DNA of 64,000 nt from Rhea pennata (taxonomy: Eukaryota; Chordata; Aves; Rheiformes; Rheidae). A model generated the notes under the pieces. It was not told the DNA's origin, made no database searches, and was given only the letters and a program-made list of their open reading frames with translations. Location: NCBI RefSeq assembly GCF_028389875.1, contig NC_084668.1, positions 16,449,993 through 16,513,992 of the forward strand, written 5' to 3'. Each line of letters begins with the position of its first letter. The stretch's first letter is position 1. Below are positions 1 through 14,500 of the stretch, piece after piece. Made by a program: the position numbers and the translations under genes.

Positions 1-3000
1 GTGTCTAGCTATCCAGCTCCACTGATTGTAACAAGGGGCACAGCTCAATTACCTACCTTGAGATGTTTTCAGCTAAGAAATTGTCACGTGTGCATGAGTC
101 AAGCTCTTGATTTTCACTGCCTAGACACTCAGTCCACGTGCAGACACCTACACTGCGGCACTTGCACTGAGGTGTCTGCAAACCGGAGCTGAGTGCTGCC
201 TCAATGATGTGCCTAAGATCCCAGTTTGGTTACAATGCTTGGAGGTGAAGCTGAGACCCTTGAGTTGCTGCTCATCCTCCTTTGTCCACTTGAACTGGAA
301 GAAGCACCTCTTCTAGCCAAGTTGTCACCATGTGGAACAGCTATTTGTGTCCTACTTGCGGGACACAGCAAGCAACCCAGGACCCGAGTTGTTGCCTGCT
401 TGTCACTCAGTGACCGAGCTTAACCGACCTTGACCTTAACACCTGGGGTTTGCTAGTTCTGATCTCTAAGGCAGTTCTCATCTGAGTGGCCTCTGTTCCC
501 TTCCACCCTTCAGTCTACCTTACTTTTCTCTAGCAGAAAAACAGACTTTAACTCCTTAAAAAAGCAGAGGTGCTCTTCTCTGAGCACTCAGAAGAGCAGG
601 CCGTGTATTTTTTTTTCCATATCATAGTGGTGCTGTTTGCTGGGAGGTCTCCTTGGCTTAACAACTGCCCTGACCAGGAAGTTTTTTTTACGACTTGTAT
701 TGTTCATCAAGGGTTTGGTACTGTTTCAGAGTCACAGCCCTGACATTGCTGTGTCAGAGAATGCTCGTGTTTAAAAACCTCTGCAAAGAGCATCATACAT
801 ATCCAAAATGCTCATTTGAACCTGTTAGCTCCTAGTCTTCAAGGTAGAGCTGATGGCATCCTTCATCCCCTGCCCAGACAATTTTTAGGCATTTGCAGAG
901 GCAGTTGAATGGCTCTGATCCTTTTTCCCTTCCCTCTCATCACCAAAAAAAGCTCTCTTCCCTCCCACTGTCAGGTATTGTGCAAAGTTCAGGAAGCGAA
1001 TAACAGACAAGGCAAGTAGGGCTTCACAGCCTCTTCCCTTTTAGCTTTCCAAGCTCATACAACTGTGTCATTCTGTATACAGATACTTCTTGTGTGCAGG
1101 TGTTTGTGAAAAAGTTTCACAAGACAGGAAAGCTGGATCTGAATAAAAGTAAAGTAGGAATTACCACTGCTAGGGTCCTAGGAGCCAAAAATCCCCTTAT
1201 CAGTACAAAAACAGGCATATGTTCTTAAACATTACATCTTTGGTATTTCCAGGCCAGACTTCATTAATGACCTGGTGACTCTCCCAGCTGACCAGCCAGA
1301 TTGGAAATGTATTTTTTGGTAGACGGACACAGAGCACTAATGTGGGAATCAAAAAATAAAAAGGTCTGCACAGTGGCCTAGTGGGATTCAGCCTCGTGAT
1401 AAGCTGCAAATCACTAAACTGTGCTGGACAAGCCATGCATGCACCACTAGGAGAAACAGCCCAAGTGTTGATCTACCAGTACAAATGTTATAGTAACAGT
1501 GAGGAGTAGGCACCCGCTAAAGACTCACTTTCTGCTTAAGTGCCTCCCTGGCCTGGGGGAGCTCTTGTGTTGGTGTGCTGTAGCTCCATTCCTACCGCGA
1601 GCTCAGAAGAGACCACTGGCAAAGTACCTTCTAACATCCCGAAACCCTGCAGCATCTGCTAGACAGCCCAGCTGTGCACCGTGGCCCCAAATCACCCTCT
1701 GCAGGAAAACCTGACCCACAAGTGACCGTTTAATCTTCTCTCTATCCAATTTGGCTCAGCCACGTGGCATCTGCCTTCCACTGCTCTGTCACAAATAAGT
1801 GCACAGCAAATCCTTGCCTAATAATGATCACTGGGATCAGCGCACGCTGTGACAATTCTTGATGGCTGCTTGCTGTTTGGAAATGATGCTGACCCTCAAA
1901 AGACAGAAGGGTCAGGGAGTGTGTTAGTGGGAACCCAAGTCACCAACCTCCAGTATCTCACAGAGCATCACATGGAAACCTCAGCATGCATATTGTCTGA
2001 GAGGGGAGCAAGGCACAGAAGATACCTTCCTCAAATGCTATATGCATATTGCAGGGGAGCAGAACAGCTGAGGGCAATGGAGACATATCATTCAAAAGAA
2101 AACAGTCACATGAGTGTAGCTGTTGCACAGTAGTTATGCCATACACATTTACAGCTTGATACATATCTGGCAAAAAAGGATCCATGGGTTTTATCTCACC
2201 TCTGGGAATCAAATAGAACAGGGCAGCCTGAGACAAGGAAATCAAGGGTGCATATTTATCCCAGACATGGACGACACAGGCTGAATGGCAGAGAACTGGA
2301 TGGTTTTGCCAATCTCCATGTGTTTGTGCAGCCTCACTTTGACTCATCAGTATCTCCAGCACACAAATAGCTAAGTGCCTTCCAGACTTAGGGGAAGAGA
2401 CCTTGGCCAGTACTAAGGGCCAGGAAGTGTATGAAAATGCAAAACAGCTGTCAGTGGAAGAGAGTCTTGAACTCCAGGTTGTTTCATTTCCAGCTGAGCA
2501 AATTTTCTCTTATTTTACAGCATACAGAGAGAACATATTCTCTGGTGCCTAAGGACCACTCCTTGTCTCTGCAATACAACAGAACAAATAGCCCAATCAG
2601 GCCAAAATGCACAGCACGCTGAAAACTGAGAACATTTGGGATGTCATTAGAGAAGGTGAAAACCTCTCTTGTAGCCTGGGAGGGCCGATATTGCTGGTGT
2701 GATCGCAGTGCATAGAGGCGGAGGATTATCTGGTGAGAAAAGACAGAGAGTAACATTCCCCAGGTTTGTCAGAGAGACATCACCTGCAAAGGGATGAAGG
2801 TATAAATCCTACAGAAGGAGGATTATACATATGGAATGGGCAGAACTGGGAATGATGCAAAGAAGTGAGGAGCAGGGTTGGGGAGATGAATGTTTCTGGG
2901 CTCTTTTGGAGGCAATGGGATAGCATGTGGGAAGTATTGGAAGCTGAATCAGGTGCAAAACAGCATTGTGCTGATCAGACAGGCAGAGCACATGTTTTCC

Positions 3001-4939
3001 AGCTTCTGCTCTCCCAAGATCATCTGCCTGCACTGTCTGTTTCACCAGTGAAACCCGATCTCAGTGACCGCCTCACATCGACTACCGGGAAAAATAACTG
3101 GATCCAACCCAAACAGAAAATAGAGCCATGATATGGTAGCAAAACCTCCTGCCAGCTTTAGAGGAGATGGTAACATTCACCCTGTATGTTTTTGATCCTC
3201 TTAAACATACACAGAGCAGCTCAGTTACACACACACATGCTCATAGTCCCTGCGTTAGCAAATAATCTCTGAAGTGGAACCGCACTGACTGCTTTGCAGA
3301 AATCTATAAGCCTGTAACTGTGTCTGTGTTCCCCTTGGGTTGTCACAGCAATAATACCTTCTGCAGAGTTCCAGCAGCTTAGTTCACTCTCCCACTTGCA
3401 GATGTACTTTGGTTACCTCTAATTAGAGCTTGTTCTCTCATTAAGTTGTGTAGAATTATTTCTGATATTCTCCCTGCAATGCATGCTTACTTTAAACTGA
3501 TTTACAGTGACTCCCTCCATCACCCGGCTCTCTACTCCAGTTGAGTTTGCTATAGTTATCGAGTGAGTGCCCTGTAGGCTTGAGGAAGAGGTGCCACCAT
3601 CAGTCAAACTGCAAAAGATGCTGATTTAGTTCTTCAGGCATTCATAAGTGTCCATCTCTCAACCTCCTCCATGCCTATGCTGCGTGAAGGGCAAACATAA
3701 TCCTTAGGCTGGGGGCTACCACCTGTTATGAAGTCCTCTTGGAAGAGGCAGACAGAAATAACACATCCTGAACTGTGGTCAGTGGAGAAGACTCCAAAAT
3801 TCTTACCATGAGCTTTATTGATTTTCCTAAATGTGTAATTTTCTGAAATCCCTACATATTGCATTCAAACTTGCTAGGCTCAGCTTATGCTGAAGACAGA
3901 TCTTTTTCCAGCCATCTTCCAGCAGAAAGATGACGAGAAAAAAAATTCTGAGAGTGATAGAGCTAAATGAAGTGTAGTTTCCACCACCTTTGTGTCTAGA
4001 GGGTGGCTTCTTTGATGTCTAATAGGAGTGGACCTCTCATGACAGTTTCCCTACATGGGGTCACTAATTTAATGTGGAGGGATGCCTCAATTGACCATCT
4101 GTTTTCATGTAACTCATAAGAACTTAAGAATTATACAGCTTTTAAATTTTTGTCAAAGACGACTGAATTTGGCAATAAAGTTTCAATCTTAGTCAGTGCA
4201 TCTCACAGACTTGCAGACAGAATTAACATGGACTGTTGCTTAGGAAAGCAAGCTAGAAAGAGAGAGAAGAATATTTTTCATTTTTAGTAAAAATACACCT
4301 TGAGACAGGCTTTAAACAACATTCCAGCCAAATTAAGTAAGGGCCAAAAGCTGAAATAGCCTGTAGAAGGAAGAATGACTGTGAGCTTCCAGAAAGCAGC
4401 AATTATAATAGAATGCTTTCATTTGTTATAAATAGAATAATGGCTGTTTTGGTAGTCATCAGACAATTTGTAATAAATTTCTTCTATATTACGTATTTTT
4501 AAAGGTTTCTAATTTTTCAAAGTCTGCTTTTGCAAATTTGAAAATCTTAGTTACAGACCTCTTTTAGATTATCCTTCTATTCAATTTAAATAGAAACAGT
4601 TCCTACTCAGTTAAGTTTTTCTACAGCTAGTTTTCCTACAAGATTCAGATATGAAATAGCATAACCTCTTGGAGATTCAGTGATTATTGAATCAAGAAGT
4701 GCCTTGGCTATAACAAACAGAAATATCTGAGCCTTTGCTATTTTTAGCAATGTTTGTTCTCATTCTTAAATTTGTATCTGCGCAATTAGTCTCCCGTGAT
4801 ATTTATCTGACTACCATCACAAAAATCTCAAACCCTGTCCAAATCCACCCTGGGGAGCTACAGCAGATATTCAATACTAACTTTTGTACAGTTCCTCCTA
4901 AAATTACTGTAAAGGCTAATAGGAGATCTTATTGCTGTT

Positions 4940-5277
4940 TTCAGCTACCTCCTGGAAAGGTACAGATGGGGTGGGCCAGACTCTTCTTGAAGGTGCATGA
5001 TTATGAACCAAGAGGACGGAGACACAAGTTGGGACATGTGAAACTCTGATTAGAAATCAGGAAAAAAAAGCTTTTTCATCATGAAAGTGGTCAAATATTG
5101 GACTGGGGTCCAGAGAGGCTAGTGGAATATCCACCCTTGGAGATACTGAACACTAACCTGGACAAGGCTCTCTAGCAACCTGACCTAGGTGGATCTGCTT
5201 TGAGCAGCAGGTCTGACAAGATGACCTCCAGAAATCCCTTCCATCCTAAATCATTTTGTGGTTCTGTGATTTTGTTT
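4940..5277 (+). mobile_element. CR1 LINE fragment, 3' end
   Basis: This is a degraded 3' terminal piece of a chicken-repeat-1 (CR1) non-LTR retrotransposon in sense orientation. Recognisable CR1 landmarks occur in order: the stretch around gtggtcaaatattgg, then ccttggagatactgaa, ctggacaaggctctctagc, ctgctttgagcagcaggt, gatgacctccagaaatccc, and the family's terminal 8-mer-like tail ttctgtgattttg. It is 5' truncated, as most CR1 copies are, and carries many substitutions and small indels, so it is old and inactive. A 104-codon ORF ending at 5049 runs into it and is a chance frame. Family identity is from memory of the CR1 consensus. Confidence 0.85.
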
Positions 5278-7244
5278 GACCTGAGCTATAACACTTAGAA
5301 TCACCATCTTCCCCTGACATTTGCTTTGTATGCCTGAGCACCACCTCCAAAGAGAAGCAGCTCTTGTCCAGCAACACCAAGAAAAGGTCAGACAGGAAAT
5401 AAATATATGAGGACTGGGAAAGAGAATGCTGATGGCAGCTGGAGAGGCAACAAGGTTATCATGTGGGTCTGGGTCATGGTAGTTTAGCAAACTGGATTTT
5501 ATCTATGAGCTCTCACTGTGGGCTATAGGCCTGTAGAAATGCTTTTCTTAGAAACAATGTAGCCATCCTGTGTATGAAGAAAATTTTTCAAATATAGGTT
5601 AAATGTAGATGGCAACACTTCTGCCTTCTTGAGTCTGCAGGCAGCCTGGGGCAATGGATCTAAAAGGTAAGTGAGTTCTCATATGTCAGAGGAGGATGTC
5701 AACCAAAAAAAACGAGAGTTTTTTTAAATGCCATAACTATTACAAACTAAATGTCTTCATGGCTGAGTGCAGTGGTGCAGTGGCTGGACCAGGCTAAGCA
5801 CTGTAGTGTGGCACCACCTTGGTCACGCTCCAAAGGATGCACAAGCCCAGGCAGTGCTTCTGGCACCACTGCTTCCCCATGCCTGGTATCCACCACTGCG
5901 ATGCACAGGTATTCAGCAGGCATCAGGCACTGGAAATACTTGGACTAGAAGAGGGTCTTGGCCTGGCAGAGAGAGGTTTAGGAAGCAGGTTTGAAGGAGG
6001 AGACAAAGCTACCAAGAACTAGGAAAAGTTGGTAAAAGCACAGCAGGTCAGGAATCCGCTGAACCATGTTGTGTCATTGAACCTCCCACCAAGGATTCAA
6101 CTCTGCTTGGAAGTGGGGGAAGATGCACTTTCTTACCTAGTACAGACTGGAGATTTAGAGGCAGGAAGCAAGTGCAGCCTTACCCAGGACAGCCACATCC
6201 CCTGGGCCACATCACTTGGGTAACAGACGAGTCCCAGTCCCTGTTCTGCCTGATTTGTAATCAAGGAAGTGCTTTAACAGCTATGTTAATCTTCTTTCCT
6301 AACTAGCTGGATCCTGTGCATGTTCCGCCACACTGAAATTTCCTTGCTTTTAATCTGATGTGGAATAAAGCTGTCTTCAAATACAGAACTTTTTCCAAGA
6401 GGGATATCTTTTTTGCAAGCCAATCCAAGGGTAACTGGAGTTGGTTTCCAAGGATGCAAACACTATATGGTCCTTATCATGACAGTAAAGACAAAGGTTC
6501 ATATGCAAAGATGGTTTCAGTTCTCAGTTTCTGCGGCTTTTCCCCTTGGACACTTCAACAATTTTCCATTGTTGGAGATTTTAAAATCAAGATAGCATAT
6601 TTCTTCTCTAGTTCTTGCACAGCTATTAAACTTCAAGCAGGATTTTTTTTGGGGGGGGGAACTTCTTTGCCTGCTATTATCAAGATGTTCAGACTGCACT
6701 AGCCCAATAACCCCCTTTAGCCTTAGATCTTGTAAAAATTCACCTTTCTTCAATATTAAGGAAATACTGGGCTTTTTATGTCCTAAAATGTGAACTCTTT
6801 GGGGCAGGAAAAGCCTTTGCTTCATTTCTTGGTACAGTGCTTTACATACTGACACCCTCTAAAGGTTACCATAGTATTAAAATAAAGAATAGTCAAGAGG
6901 ATAGAAGCACCCATCACTTCACTTCTTCCTCTTGAACAAACCACTTCTTTAATTACTTAACTGCTATTTCTCAGCTGATACAATATTTTATTATCTACTT
7001 TTCTTGAATGCTCAGCTGATCCATCTTAATGATCTCTTCATATAACTTGGAATGGGATAATAATCAGTTTGTACTTTTCCAGCACCTTTAATCCTGACAG
7101 GTCCTTAACAAGGAGAAAAGGAGAGTAAAAGTGCATCATTAATCAGACAAGGCAAGGTTATGCAAGATACCAGATGAGTTAAGAACCACACAGTTGAAAG
7201 TGCTGGGGAGTTCAGTAGGGCAGTTGTAGTCCATGGCCCATAAT

Positions 7245-7745
7245 CTTTCTGCACTGCTCAGCACTGACAAGATCTCAGCTGGAGTATTGCTTTCAACTTC
7301 AGATATTGAAAAAATTGAAAAATGTGGACCAATTCATAAAAGTCCAGAGGAGAAAACCAAGGATGATTAGAGGTCTAGAAAGTATATCATAAAAGGAAAG
7401 ATTGATTGAACTTGGATTGTTTGGCCTAGTCTTCACTACACATGACACAAGGAGTGTCATAGCTTCAAGTAGCCCTTCAGCTTGTGAAGTCCTCAGAAGG
7501 CCAGTTTTCTCTATATTTACATGCAACTACTGGATGATGAACTCATGTACTTATTGCTTGGAAAAAAAGGAAAAGAAAAAGGAAACAATAATCTGTTCTC
7601 CTTCTGATGGATAGGGCAAGAAGAAATGGGTTCCAAATGGAGCTGGAAAAATTGATACCAGACATCAGGAGAAACTTGCAAAGAAGAGGGATCATGAAAT
7701 CCCAGAACAGAATGTCTAGGGAGGAGCAGAGTCTCCAGCCCTGCT
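7245..7745 (+). mobile_element. CR1-like LINE fragment, older copy
   Basis: This is a diverged CR1-type 3' region in sense orientation. Landmarks in the family order are ctcagctggagtattgctt, aaagtccagaggagaaaacc, aaggatgattagaggtct, a segment ending ggcaagaagaaatgggttcc, agacatcaggagaaactt and tctagggaggagcagagtctcc. It lacks the terminal octamer repeat, so it is broken at both ends. Divergence is greater than in the copy at 4.9-5.3 kb. Exact limits are uncertain by tens of bases. Confidence 0.65.
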
Positions 7746-8512
7746 GACCTGTAAGAACTGGTTAGGTCAGCCTCCCCCAGGTCAGGAGTTAGCTGCTTAG
7801 ATTTTGGATGTGTGAAGTTTGATCACTTGAGAGCTTGGCATTGTCCAATGCTTGAACAAGATCAGTGCATGGAGAAGGAACAGAAGCTAAACCGATAGAG
7901 TATCAGAGGTTATGACAGTAATCACGGGAAACTACTTCAAAGAGGCTGCAGTCACATGGATGTCTCCATCAGATTAAGGTAAGCATCTCCAGATGCTCAA
8001 TTCAGTATATACTTCAGTAGTGCTTTTTATACAGAGGTCTTAGGTAGAGACATGTACTTTCTGCATGGAATAAGTGACCTCATGTCCTCATCTTAAACTT
8101 AAACACATCATCATTTTTGATAGGACTATAGTGTAAAACAATCAATTCTTGATAAACTTCTCCTAATACAGAACAACATGGCACAATGGGACACCACAAA
8201 GTCAGTAGCAGTCTTTGATCCCCACAATAACTGGCAGAATATAGAGTTCATCATCTCTCTCCTATTCTGCAAAGCTGCTCTGTGTCTAGGACCTGCAGGT
8301 CTAAAAGGATTTGAGGTTCAAAGTACAGCTGATAATCTATCCTCCAAACATAATGGAAGTTCCCACTGTAAAGTTCATCTACAGAGGAGACTAAACTTTC
8401 TCAGGAACCAGCTCAAGATTGAATTACCCCATCCCTCATGCAGTTTATACAATTTTCCTCCAAGCATAGTTTGGTTTCTCCAACAAAAGCGTCAGGTGCA
8501 GAAAACAATATC

Positions 8513-8543
<31 letters not shown>

Positions 8544-8560
8544 AGAGAGAGAGTGAGAGT
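8513..8560 (+). repeat. A(28) tract followed by (GA)n
   Basis: An uninterrupted run of 28 adenines (8513-8540) is followed directly by a short GA repeat. It could be an expanded poly(A) tail of an old retrocopy, but I recognise no parent sequence upstream and see no clear target-site duplication, so it is annotated only as a simple repeat. Confidence 0.9.
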
Positions 8561-11500
8561 TTTGGCTCATCATTCTCCCACTCTGCACCACCCTTTCCCT
8601 CACTCCCACTGCAGGGAAGATTAAACCCTATGTAACTGCTGTTGGTCATCACACTGTGCACCACCAGTGTTCAAGTTGCAAATGGAAGGTGTTTGGACAC
8701 AATGGTAACTTAGGTGCAGAATGAGATGAGCGGTACGAGGACCTGATTGATTTTAGCCAAGAAGGAGAGAAGGAAGAGGAGGTGAGAGGGGACCATCAAA
8801 GAGTTTAAAACCATGACTGATGAAATGAGGCACAAGGTTTGCAGGATCTGGGCCCTGTCACTGGAATCAGTCTATCCAACAGCATTTTGCCTTATCTCAA
8901 CATTTTTCACGGAGGGGCATGGGAGCACCATATTTATTACCTACATAAGTTTCCAGTTCCCATTGTTTTTTTCCTCACCAGAGGAAAGCCACCACTCATT
9001 GCTCGCAGCTGCTGACAACATAATCTGTTCTACAGTAACCAGTGATAAAGCAAAAAAGGATAAAGGGTTGGGCATGCAAGGATGGGGGAAGCTAAGTCTT
9101 CAGCATCAAGCAACTCCTTTTAGACAAGTAATCCCAGTTAATAAACAAGAATGAGAAAGATAAAAAGTTAACAAGCTTATTCTGCAAGTATTATTTCAAT
9201 CTAGTTTTTCATGGAAACTATGTTATGTTGATTTTTCTCTTGTCTAATAGGATATCATATCCTTTCAAAGCTTTTGCTCCAGCTGAAGCTCTGTTCTGCA
9301 TGGACTCTCCATGTGCAGGGTAGCTGAGCCAATACTGTAATCTTTCCCAACAGGACATTACTAGTTTTCCTCTTCTTCATCCAGCCACAATTTTCATGAA
9401 AGTTGCAGGAACTTAATGCTTCCCCACTTTCTGCCAAGTCTAAAATCGCCCAAAAGGCTTAGAGGAGGACTGAACATAAAGTCTAATAGCTAGCACAATG
9501 ATGTGGCTTTATTCCTTTAGACATAAGCTACTAAAAGTGATGGGGTGATCACAGACATAGACCAGTAATTATAGTCTATCTTACTATCTTACTCCAGGCC
9601 TGGGACTAAAGAAAACAGATTATTTTAATCTAGTCCACATCATTAAATCAGCCCTCCCCAAGGCTGGTATTCTCCTGCGAGCTAAGGTGAGATAAGCTAG
9701 CCATGCAGACTGAACCATCTTTCTAGCACAACCTGTTGTGTCCTCCCTCTCTCCCAAGGAAATAGAGGATTTTAGGTGTGGGATTGGTAATTAAGCTGTA
9801 GCTGAATTGTCTCTATGATAAAAATTCAGTCTAAAGCGGTAAGTTGCACAAACTCAGAGAGCATGCTCTCCAAGTGATTTATTCCTTTGCACTTGCAGTG
9901 GATTTCTGCAGGCATAATCTGAAGCTCAGCACCTCCAGCTCATTATGAAGTGATTCAAGGACAGCTTCCACCCAGAAGCCTTGGTCCAAGTCCTCGCCCA
10001 GGGAGTGTACTCAAGGTTGGAAGCTGTACACACACATTCACCTTTCATCACCTTGGAGCTGCAAGCACAGCGGATACATAGGACACACAGCATCACAAGC
10101 ACTATCAATCATCCAGCTTTTGGCACAACCATATTTCTGACTCTTGCACCATCCTTGAAAAGAAAAACGCCAACATGAGCAAAAGGCTGCCACAGAGGAG
10201 GCCCTTGCTGTGAATGAATATTTGCTTGAAAGACAGCCTGAATGCAATTCAGTTTTGTATGAACAGAGCCCGTTCCAGAGCAAGTGTTGCCTTTGTGGAA
10301 ATAACAGTGACTCTACAGAAGCAAACAATGGAGCTACATGCTTTTGCATTGCTTGTTCTGTCACTAACTGACATCAGCCACTGTTAATCACGGCCTGAAA
10401 TGTATATCTAAGAAACAGTGACACAAACACAGACAAGTTCCTTCATGAAGCCTTTTATATGGGGGAAGTGAAAGAGAAGAAGAACTGCTCCTCAGGCTAG
10501 CTAGTGGCACTGAAATAAATGGATCAGGCATCAGAGTTTCAGCAGGCACAAAAGGTGAAATCTCCATCTCCTGGCGCAATTAAAAGTCAATCGGATTAGT
10601 AGCCTTCAGTGCTATTTATAGAAACTCTGCTGTGTGCACAACATTATCGAAATACAGGGGTCAAGTCTCTGTCTTCCCCTCTGCTGTTAAAGTTAATAGG
10701 AGCTTTGCCAATCAACTCTGTGGCAACAGAGTCTAAATCTAAAATAGATGATACCCAGGACTATGTTCAGTTGACGGCTCAAACAAGTCTTTTCCTGAAG
10801 CCAAAGAAAGTTCTTCCCGTACAGTATGGATTTGATCTTGGGACATGTAAAACAAGATGAGTTAGATACAAAGGTAGTAAAAGTCAAAGACAGAAAGGTA
10901 GAGAGGTAGCCTCAATGTCACAGGGCGCTTCTTCCTTTTCTTTCTGTCATAAGTTGCACTATTCAGATTGAAATCTAGGGGGCTGTGTCCCACAGCATCT
11001 CTTAGTCTTCTGTTTTAGCAGAACTGGCTGTTTTCCAACGAATGATTCTCCTTCTAACACCAAGTAAATGAATCATGTGGGAATACGCGTATGAAAAAGT
11101 ACACGGATGGGACACCTGCGCAAGAAGCACTGTTGTTATGTGACTGAATGTGTTTGAAAACAGAGTGCAGATATTCTAGCCAGTTTGGACAGATCTCACT
11201 GAACATCAGCTTCTCTTTTCCTGAGTTTCCCTGGCTTTCCTACAGGCTTGAAATGTTGTTTCTAGAATTGTTTCTTTTCTATTCATTCATTATCATGCTC
11301 CAGTCCTGAATTCTGCCATAGGCTACCTTTTTCCTTTTTAGCTAACTCTAGGAAGAAGGTACCTGATTCTGCTCTCTTAAAAATGTGTAAATCAGAAATC
11401 TGAAATCAATGGAAAGTGGCCGTGAATTCTTTTTATACACAGAGAAGCACCGCAGTGAGTTCCTGCACTCCTCAGTATTGCTGAGAGAGCAGTCTGCAGA

Positions 11501-14500
11501 GTGGGGATATTTCCTGGCTTCATTCATGACTTCTCTGTAGACATTACCCAGCAGGAAGCTAATGATGGCTTCTGTGTATGCCTGTATTTGTAACAGGAAT
11601 CGAGCTGAGATTCTCGCTTGTTATTTCAAACAACTCATGATTCTGACCAGCCATTAGATGGTACTAACGATTCATTGCTCCTATGTTGGGCCTCCAAGAA
11701 TGGCATTTTGATCCAGACTGAGGAATTAGGAGCAGGAACAAAGTAGGAACTGTTAGGTAGGGGCAGAACTGCCGTGCATCTGATCTAGTGCACTGTCACA
11801 GAGAGTGGCCAGAGCCAGATGCTTCAGGGCATCAAGGTAAGACTCCAGAGAGAATCTCTCTTCAAATTTAGGGCCATCTTAGCTTTAGAGGGGTCTTGGG
11901 CATGGCAGGTGCCTACATGCTGAAGACATGACACAACATGTGCATGAGATCCAGACTTGTGCACCTGGAGACAGATCTCACCAGCCCTGCGCAAGTGTCT
12001 GTCAAGCTGTGGGGCTACAGCCTGGCCCTGGGGCTCTGCCTGTTTGGTGTTACCTTGATCTCTTCTAGATTGGCTTCAGATTTGGAACATGAATCTTACT
12101 TTCAGATGCATTACCACTAATTCCAAAGACCCTTGGTATCCTCAATTACCATTTGGTTTTACAATCCTTTATTAAACTTAGTTAACCTCTTTGGCCTGCT
12201 AACCTCCTGCAGTAAGGACTTCCGCCACCTAATGACATATCACATGGAAATGCATGTCCTATTGCCCTTCCTAAGTTGCCTTCTCTTCTAATTTCCTTTA
12301 AAGTTTTCATGTTCTTGTATTGATGAGTTGGTATCCCTAAAGTCTGGAGGAGACTTTGAAGTGGATAGATATAGTGTCTATTTTCAAACATTGCTACCAA
12401 ATACTGAGCTAAGTCCAAACCAGTAGTCTGCAGGCAAAAGTGTCTATGATCTATTCTCTCTCATTCTCCATAGCCAGCCAATCCTATCTGCACTGACTTT
12501 TCAAATGTCCATCTTTACAGTATTTTTTCTCAGAAAGGAGAAATGGAGAAACACAGACAGAAACTGACAGATAAAAAAAAGAGTATTCACCCTCTAACTG
12601 ACAATCTCACAAGCGATCATTGAGACACACTGATTTCTAAAGGACCTCCGTTTCATTTAAGAACGCTTTTCTATTTATTTTCAGCACAACTAACACCAAT
12701 TCTGAGATGCTAAACCCTGTCGTACTGCCAAATCTTTGTGACACGGACAAGCAGTTTATCAACTGATGTGAAGGGACTTTTAACCTCGTGCCTTTTTCCT
12801 GCTGCTCTCCATAACGTGCTTTCAAGTTGGTTACATACCAGGCACTATGAAACATTTGTGGGAGTGGAGCTCATCTCAGTTTCTTTCTCTTGCAGAACAT
12901 TGTCGAAGATCAAGCATACCAAATTCTGCAGTTACAGAGCATTAACCAGGTAGAATATTAATAAGAATAGAAGAAAATACTCCAGATTTTTTCCTCCTCA
13001 CTTTCCCCGCAAAGCTCTGCCTTTCAATTCACAGACTCAGAATTAGGTGACATAATGGTGCAGGACATTTACTCAGGGAAACCTTTGAAAATGCAGAACA
13101 AGTCCCTGAAAGGCAATGCCATTACTGAGTGCAGAGTCCAGCCCATCCAACAGCTTTCATAAAGTCAAGCCCTGGTTTTCAATAAAAGCAATTGCCTCTT
13201 TCAACTGCCAGCCTTGAGCAGACATTGCTCTTCCTGCCCTAGACTTGGGAGCTTCGATGCTGTGTTCACTTGGTCATCAGATCCACTCTTTTTTTGTCTG
13301 CAATACTGATTGCTCTTGAGTAACATGCAATGATCAGAACAGTTTTACAATAATGAGCTTTACTCCTTCCTACAGTCCTCAGCACATTTTTAAATGAAAG
13401 AATCAGCTTACCCTTAAGAGCCACAAACAAACACGAGGAGCTTAAGATATAAGCAATTCAGTAGCCTGAAGTATTGTGCATGCTGGGCAATCATAAATTT
13501 AAAGTGAAAATCTCTACAGATTTTGTTTTGCATTAGATATTAAATAAAACCCACTTGCGAAGCCAGATTAGTAAGAAATCTTTTGGGCTGTTGCATTTTT
13601 TAAGGAAATCAAAACAGGATTAAAACATCTTTTCAAGACTCACTGTCATTTTATCTGGGTAAATAAGCTTAGAGTGCCTAACAGTCAATTTATAATGAAG
13701 GCTTTTGTTCTCACTAGTGTGATGCAGCCCTGCAAATTTGCCCACAGCTGCAGCAGTTTCAGATGGTTCTGACAGGTAAAGAAAATACTGTTTATTTCTG
13801 TCGTTGCCATTAATCTACACAGTAAAGAATTAGCAATTACATTTTGTGCCCAAACAGATAAATTTTCTGGAGGGTCCTGACAAGGCTGGCATAGAATAAC
13901 ATGCATTTATCACTTCTACAGGGTGGATCCTGTTGTGAGGGTCCAAAACATGAAGGGTTTTTCTCAGCTGTTAGGCTGGAAAATGAACGGGACATAAAGG
14001 CTAAAGCAGCAATAACAACCATGATAAAAAAGGAACAAGGATTTCAGGATATAGCCTAGTTACAGTTTTACTAGAGTAAAGACCAAAAAATCAAAGTGCA
14101 GTGCTGCACTGATTCAATTCTCATAGTTACTCTGAACTTTATTTATATGAAGCTGTAGTCAGGATATGACCATGCTTTAAAACCCTCGGATTTGGGCTTA
14201 TATAATGACTTGTGCTTTCGAGCTGCTCCAGAGCAAAGAGTTTCAGATGCTCCTCAAGACTTGCTAGTTAAGAAAAAATCATTTGCAGAATAAGGTACTA
14301 CTTGAGGACAAGTAGCAGAATCCAGCTGTAAGTGTCTTATTATATTGGTCAGAAACTGTGAGAAGCAAAAAAGAGAAATCCTGGTGAAACTATTACATAC
14401 AGGTCACGTCTGCTCAGCTTCTCACTCAGGTAGGCTGGCAGATGGTCAGCAAATAGTCTCACTTCTACAATGCAACCTACACGGGTTTTAAGTGTGGAAA

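Noticed and set aside
4735..5049. A 104-codon plus-strand ORF with a hydrophobic start, looking like a secreted protein
   Set aside because: Its second half lies within the CR1 LINE 3' end and the hydrophobic start is an AT-rich chance stretch.
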